Source of the DNA: Peptoniphilus sp. ING2-D1G | GTDB lineage: Bacteria > Bacillota > Clostridia > Tissierellales > Peptoniphilaceae | Assembly: GCA_000952975.1 (NCBI GenBank) | Contig: LM997412.1 | Location: 1,426,001-1,490,000 of the forward strand | Length of the DNA: 64,000 bases | Direction: 5' to 3' | In this document: in pieces, positions 59,701-64,000 of the stretch | Numbering within the stretch: the stretch's first letter is position 1 | Layout: the number at the start of each line of letters is the position of its first letter | Position numbers and translations under genes: made by a program | The notes under the pieces: generated by a model | What the model saw: only the letters and a program-made list of their open reading frames with translations | What the model was told of the DNA's origin: nothing | Databases searched by the model: none

Positions 59701-61170
59701 CTACCTAAACATGAAGTAGTAAATTAAAAATAAAACAACAATTCCTATAAATACCGATATCAAGCTTGAAGGCTTGTCTTTTTTAGTATTCTCATCAAGA
59801 TTTTCTCTTTTATTTCTTATATCTACTTGAGTTTCATCTTTTTCAACTACTTCATCCAAAGCTTCCGCCCTTGCTTGCTCTTTGTTATTTTCAACTATCT
59901 CTTTTTTATTATTAACGGTAAAATCTTCACTTGTATCAACAAAACCTAAATCAGATAATAATTGATTCTCTCTCGCCTTCTCCTTATCTATAAATTTCTC
60001 AGCTTCTACTAAAGCCTCTCCCTTTAAATTAACCGCAAGTTCTTTAACTGCTTCTTGATTCCTTAAGGCATCACATACATCTCCTAAAACTCCCTGTCTC
60101 TTCTTTGCGTCTTTGTGATGCTTCAATTGACTTTGAGTAATATGCTCGCTGAAGAATTCTGAAATATATCTGTATTTCTTGCTTTTTAATCTAATTCTAT
60201 GAACATAAGGAAAATTAAATCCCTCCATTTGCCACAATGATTCTAAAGTAAATCTGTACCAATTATGAAGCCTTTCATCCATTAGATAAATCCCGTCTAT
60301 GTTGTGCCAATCAGTTATACTTAAACTGTTAATAAATAAGTTTAAACCATTCTTTAACTCTTCTACAGTTTTATTGTCCTTTAAAACTTCCAATAATCTT
60401 TCTTCTTCTTTTTTTCTTTCAGCCACTAAAGCATTTCTAAGAGCCAATTCTTCAGTATCTCTGACTTTATCCCATTGTTGAGTTAAAACATCCAGTTCTC
60501 TGAGCAGTTCCGCATCTCTTCCCTTTTGTCTGAATATGTCTTGGATTTGAGTATAAAAAGACGGTGATAATATGGGCTTGACTAAAGAAATTAGAGCTCG
60601 AAAACTTCTGATAGAAACCCTGTATTGGTGGACTGATTCTATCTCCGATGGATTTTCTATATAGTTATCCAAATTTTTTAGTATTTTCTTAAATCCCTCT
60701 TCAATTTTCGGAAGCATTAATTCCTGTAAAGAAATGCCTGTTTCTTGTCTGGAGGGAACCATAATTTCTTCAGGATAAGCAAAAAATATCCAGTCCTTGG
60801 CCTTATATGACCAAAGGATAAACTCTTTGCCCATATTGTCAACTTCTGATAAAACAGCCATTGATTTGTTAAAATCTATGTTTACACCGGTTTTATTATA
60901 TAAATCGCGGGATAGTTTTTCAGGACCATCTACAATAATCCTATATTCTTCCTTTGGATATGAAGATATTTCTTCTAAAGGTCGTAGGTCTGTATTTCCT
61001 ATTATTTTTGCAAAATCCTCTGCTAAACTCCTATAATTGTCAGCATAGTAAAGTTTTTTTCTGTCTTCAGGCATTGAAAGCGCTAAAGCTTCAACTCGCT
61101 TAATCCTTTTCTCTCGTTTTTGATAATCGACATTATGCAAACTAAAAGGATGTAATCTTAAAGTAAACAT
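59701..61170 (-). CDS. CHAD-domain protein with C-terminal membrane anchor
   Basis: A 489-residue protein. Residues about 150-385 form a CHAD domain: 'ESVHQYRVSIRSFRALISLV' (about 178-197), with the conserved His and basic residues that bind polyphosphate, and more Arg/Lys/His-rich helices such as 'HRIRLKSKKYRYISEFF'. The first 140 residues are not recognised. Residues about 395-465 are charged and low in complexity, and 468-488 form a single membrane helix, so the protein is tail-anchored. No CYTH partner or polyphosphate kinase gene is near. GGGGTGATGAG precedes the ATG. Confidence 0.8.
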   Translation of the reverse strand: MFTLRLHPFSLHNVDYQKREKRIKRVEALALSMPEDRKKLYYADNYRSLAEDFAKIIGNTDLRPLEEISSYPKEEYRIIVDGPEKLSRDLYNKTGVNIDFNKSMAVLSEVDNMGKEFILWSYKAKDWIFFAYPEEIMVPSRQETGISLQELMLPKIEEGFKKILKNLDNYIENPSEIESVHQYRVSIRSFRALISLVKPILSPSFYTQIQDIFRQKGRDAELLRELDVLTQQWDKVRDTEELALRNALVAERKKEEERLLEVLKDNKTVEELKNGLNLFINSLSITDWHNIDGIYLMDERLHNWYRFTLESLWQMEGFNFPYVHRIRLKSKKYRYISEFFSEHITQSQLKHHKDAKKRQGVLGDVCDALRNQEAVKELAVNLKGEALVEAEKFIDKEKARENQLLSDLGFVDTSEDFTVNNKKEIVENNKEQARAEALDEVVEKDETQVDIRNKRENLDENTKKDKPSSLISVFIGIVVLFLIYYFMFR

Positions 61171-61367
61171 CTCATCACCCCATTCATATGTGTAAATATA
61201 TATTATACTATAAAAAGTACATCTCTTATTTATTATGTGTTAAATAGAATTTAAATAATAATATGTTTGTTAAAATTTTATTCTATTTTTAAAGTATTTG
61301 AAAAAATGCAAAAGCTTTTTAATTTCAAAAAAACTTTTGCATTGATTGATTTATTTTTAAAGTTTAT

Positions 61368-61631
61368 TTATAAAATTCTATATTCTCTTGGGTTAACTCT
61401 TATTTGATACCAGTCTTCTATGCCATTATTTTTTCTTTCATAGTCATGATTATAAGATGCTTCCATTAATTCATAGTATGCCCAGTGTTTGTTGATTAAG
61501 TCTATATCTGTAAACTTAGCTGCTATGGCTGTAAGTTCTCCCCTTGTTATGAGTTCATCGCCTTTAAAGGTTTCATCCGAACCCTTTGTTATATTTTTGT
61601 CTTGTAAGAATCCCACATAGTCTGAGTATCA
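61368..61631 (-). pseudogene. SLH-domain (S-layer) gene fragment
   Basis: The conceptual frame reads 'YSDYVGFLQDKNITKGSDET' (61368-61628 region) then 'ELITRGELTAIAAKF' and 'HWAYYELMEASYNHDYERK', the pattern of one S-layer-homology repeat. There is no start, signal peptide or enzyme domain; a stop lies just upstream at 61629-61631, and the only candidate start is a GTG without a ribosome site. It looks like the remains of a larger cell-wall protein gene. Confidence 0.6.
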
Positions 61632-61721
61632 ATCTGTTGGTTGAAGATCTTTAAATTAAGTAGAATATATTTGTCCTTCTTTTATATAATAACTATTTTT
61701 TTGCAGAGTATGAAGTCTCCT

Positions 61722-62069
61722 TTAACCATCCACCGAAAAATAGTTCAAGTCTTCAAAATTATTATTGGAAAATTCAAAGGTGAAGATATGCCAAGAATCA
61801 AAGGACTGATCACAATAGGTCACTGTTTCATTTTCAGGGTTAATAATCGGCTTTCCAATCTTATTCTCTACATCTTCCCTGGTGACATCTCCATATATTT
61901 CCCGGAGGTTTGGCAGGATAAAATCAAGGATTCCATCAAAATTCTCGTGATAAGAATCAGCTAAAACTTCTACTATCTCATGAAAGTTCTCCTTGGGCAG
62001 TTCATCCCAAACAAAAATCAAATCTTCATATGCATATGTATATTGCTGTAAACTTTCATCAAAATCCAT
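61722..62069 (-). CDS. Small acidic protein, unknown (possibly DUF2004-like)
   Basis: A 115-residue acidic cytoplasmic protein, with 'VWDELPKENFHEIVEVLADS' and the C-terminal 'SFDSWHIFTFEFSNNNFEDL'. The WHIxTFEF ending recalls DUF2004/immunity-like proteins, but I am not sure. GGGGGTAAGGGAA-type bases lie before the ATG. It sits beside an SLH fragment in a gene-poor stretch, so it may be part of a decayed toxin-immunity region. Confidence 0.5.
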   Translation of the reverse strand: MDFDESLQQYTYAYEDLIFVWDELPKENFHEIVEVLADSYHENFDGILDFILPNLREIYGDVTREDVENKIGKPIINPENETVTYCDQSFDSWHIFTFEFSNNNFEDLNYFSVDG

Positions 62070-62201
62070 TTCCCTTACCCCCTTTAAAATAAATATATTT
62101 TCTCAATCCCTTTCCTATTTTATTTATTTGTTTATATTATACTCTTTCCAAATCCATTAAAATACTTAACAATATAAAAATCATATAACGTTCTTGGATT
62201 G

Positions 62202-62963
62202 CTAATTTTGATTTTCATTCTTGGCTTTTAAACTCATTTTCCACATCATTTTCCCCATGGACAATGGGAATCGGTAACAAATCAGCATTTGAATTTTTTG
62301 CATCAAGGAGTGGCAAATCAGATAGTCTTTGGACCAGATATGGTCAGCTAATCCTCTGCCTACCCTCCCGGCATCGACCATAAATTCTTGGGGAATGGCA
62401 AGCCCTGAAGATGACACGGTCTTAGTTAAAGGTGGATGCATAATATGGAAGCTTATATTGTATGCTTGATTTTCAATAGCCAAACACTTGGCGAGAGATT
62501 CAATGGCCCCCTTGGATGAAGCGTAGGGGGAAATATTGCCATAGCCGGTGACTCCGACTCCCGAACTCGTAAAGATTATTCTGCCTTTCCGAGCGCTTCT
62601 CATGACAGGTAGGACCAGCTTAGCCAAACGCAAGGCTCCAAAGTAGTTTATATCCATGACTTGCTTGTATAAAGCATAATCTGAATCAGGTTCACTGTCA
62701 AAGCTGCATAGACATGCATTGTGAATAGCACAATCAATGGAATTAAATTTTACTAATGTCTCCTCGACCCCGGCTCTAATTGAATTTTCGTCCTTGGCAT
62801 CGGCAACCACACTGAGTAATTTACCGGGATATCTTTGTTTTAAGTCCTCTAACTGATCGATATTGATATCTAAAATTGCTAATTGATGATTTAACTCAAG
62901 TAGCCTTTTTGCCATGTAATAGCCAATCCCTTGGTTGGCACCGACAATTAAGATTGTAGCCAT
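62202..62963 (-). CDS. Short-chain dehydrogenase/reductase
   Basis: A 253-residue SDR oxidoreductase. 'ILIVGANQGIGYYMAKRLLE' (4-23) is the NAD(P) glycine motif, 'DCAIHNACLCS' the variant NNAG, 'IIFTSSGVGVTGY' holds the Ser, and 'SPYASSKGAIESLA' the catalytic Tyr and Lys. ATG 62963 is preferred over one three codons upstream, because AGGAGT would be too close to the latter. Substrate unknown. The gene is clearly richer in G+C than its neighbours (rows of 50-57% by hand count), as is the MBL gene after it. Confidence 0.87.
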   Translation of the reverse strand: MATILIVGANQGIGYYMAKRLLELNHQLAILDINIDQLEDLKQRYPGKLLSVVADAKDENSIRAGVEETLVKFNSIDCAIHNACLCSFDSEPDSDYALYKQVMDINYFGALRLAKLVLPVMRSARKGRIIFTSSGVGVTGYGNISPYASSKGAIESLAKCLAIENQAYNISFHIMHPPLTKTVSSSGLAIPQEFMVDAGRVGRGLADHIWSKDYLICHSLMQKIQMLICYRFPLSMGKMMWKMSLKAKNENQN

Positions 62964-63126
62964 TGTTGACATACTCCTTTACTATTCTATCTGACCTTTG
63001 GCTCTTAATTATTTTTACTATAATATAATTATAAATGAAGATATTAATCTTAAAAACAATATGTATTGCGAAAAAACATTCTTAAAATGTAAAAAATCCG
63101 TCTTTCCTGAATTTTCTTCTGAAATA

Positions 63127-63435
63127 TTAATTGAAAGGGATGTTAAGCGATATGTTTTCAGTTGTATTATCCTTTAATAAATCCATGCTTATATTCCATA
63201 ATTTATCTTGAAGAGCTTCGTCTAACACCTCTTCATTTTCCTTTATTTCCATAAATTTTCTTAAGGCTTTCATCTTCTGTTTAATAATCGTATTTATAGC
63301 TGAATGTAACGATTGGCTTTTACTATTCCTTGAAAACGTCATAGGGAGCACTTTCATCAAAAGCTTTTCTTCTGCTGCAAATTGCAACCTCATCAATGTG
63401 GTTGAAAGCTTCGCGGATATTTTTTGTATAACCAT
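63127..63435 (-). pseudogene. Possible reading-frame remnant overlapping the MBL gene end
   Basis: A 102-codon frame overlaps the last 113 bases of the MBL gene in another frame. Only the part after 63322 looks coding (IKENEEVLDEALQDKLWNIS). No ribosome site precedes any of its ATGs. It may be a decayed small gene or chance. No family is recognised. Confidence 0.2.
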
Positions 63436-64000
63436 TGTGACCTGTGCAGATCATCTCAACCCTTCTCTCCTCTGCAAAAGACTTGAGTTTATGCAGCGAC
63501 TTCTTATTTAGGGTAGAGTCCTGATTAAAAAACTCAAAGAAACCATAACCACCTTCCTTATTCAAGGCCAGGCAGTCTCCCGTGATTAGTATTTTCTCAT
63601 CGACCAGATAGCAGCAATGCCCCAGGGTATGGCCGGGAATATGAATGACCTCAACGGATATTCCATCTATGTTTTGCTTTTCTCCATCCTTTAGGAGTTG
63701 ATATCCCTTTTGTAAACGAACGCAGTTTTTTATTTTGAGTCCCAAACGATAAAAGCGATGTTGTTTTCCCGTCACATAGACCTCTTCTTTTTCACCTAAA
63801 TATACAGAAGCCTTCGGGAAGATGATACGCCCGGAGGGATCCACCCCTCCTGCATGGTCCACATCTGCATGGGTGAGAAAAACCGCTTTAACCCTGTCAG
63901 GATCAAGAGAAATCTCAGCAAACTCCCTGTCGATTCCGGAATAATTGAGATGGCCGGAATCAAAGGCGATTGTAGTACCATTTTTGCTATAAAGCCAGAT
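63323..64000 (-). CDS. MBL-fold metallohydrolase (N-terminus cut by window edge)
   Basis: The last 225 residues or so of a metallo-beta-lactamase-fold hydrolase. The first visible residues are 'IWLYSKNGTTIAFDSGHLNY', followed by the metal motif 'FLTHADVDHAGG' (HxDxDH, near 63840-63870), 'VIHIPGHTLGHCCYLVDEKI' with a metal His, and 'LITGDCLAL' with the bridging Asp. 'MICTGHNGYTKNIREA' supplies the last His. The set fits glyoxalase-II-like or lactonase-like enzymes. The start lies beyond 64000. Like the SDR gene it is relatively G+C-rich. Confidence 0.87.
   Translation of the reverse strand: MWLYSKNGTTIAFDSGHLNYSGIDREFAEISLDPDRVKAVFLTHADVDHAGGVDPSGRIIFPKASVYLGEKEEVYVTGKQHRFYRLGLKIKNCVRLQKGYQLLKDGEKQNIDGISVEVIHIPGHTLGHCCYLVDEKILITGDCLALNKEGGYGFFEFFNQDSTLNKKSLHKLKSFAEERRVEMICTGHNGYTKNIREAFNHIDEVAICSRRKAFDESAPYDVFKE

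Overview
The window is 64 kb of AT-rich DNA (mostly about 30-40% G+C by eye) with dense, AGGAGG-type ribosome sites, sigma-A promoters (TTGACA-N17-TATAAT) and T-tailed hairpin terminators. The gene content points to a low-GC Gram-positive anaerobe (Bacillota, Clostridia/Tissierellia-like): a WalRK-YycHI system, a SigI/RsgI pair, the two-subunit iron-sulfur serine dehydratase, a CD1871A-type CXXC mini-protein beside a polyferredoxin, and an SLH-domain remnant. The genus is an inference. I saw no rRNA, tRNA, CRISPR array, intact insertion sequence or prophage.

Layout. 0-3 kb: a peptide-uptake ABC operon (minus strand) that runs off the left edge. 3-12 kb: housekeeping singles and small operons (acetyltransferase, XRE membrane regulator, GT4 glycosyltransferase with a VTT membrane protein, a CobD/HisC-like aminotransferase divergent from a threonine aldolase, and walJ-surE with two coupled genes). 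11.7-17.5 kb: walRKHI, separated from walJ by a plus-strand 2-hydroxyacid dehydrogenase. 17.6-26.9 kb: nfo, a serine-catabolism operon (sdaAB-sdaAA-symporter), pyrC, a catalytically unusual folD, a zinc peptidase and a Cys-tRNA(Pro) deacylase. 27-35.2 kb: one overlapping minus-strand operon, aroF-tyrA-aroB-aroA-aroC-pheA-aroE/K-aroQ, encoding the path from erythrose-4-phosphate and PEP to phenylpyruvate and hydroxyphenylpyruvate. 35.5-40.9 kb: GT8, a CmpB-like protein, ftsH, a TetR regulator and a polyferredoxin pair. 41.2-43.9 kb: sigI-rsgI plus a lipoprotein that repeats the RsgI outer domain. 44-53.8 kb: envelope and stress accessory genes with a second two-component system. 54.1-59.1 kb: a TetR-controlled efflux operon (MFS plus ABC). 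59.3-64 kb: CHAD protein, gene fragments, then a G+C-richer SDR/metallo-hydrolase segment that runs off the right edge.

Two regions deserve most attention. First, the aro operon is preceded by an unlisted 35-residue leader peptide containing six Tyr and six Phe but no Trp, followed by a classic terminator and a possible antiterminator pairing. This is ribosome-mediated attenuation matched to an operon that makes exactly Phe and Tyr precursors. Second, the SigI locus encodes an RsgI with an Asp-rich extracellular tail. It is followed, behind a SigI-like promoter candidate, by a secreted lipoprotein with a similar Asn-Pro-containing domain and an even longer Asp/Asn/Tyr repeat tail. This suggests a surface-sensing module in which the sensor ectodomain has been duplicated as a separate protein.
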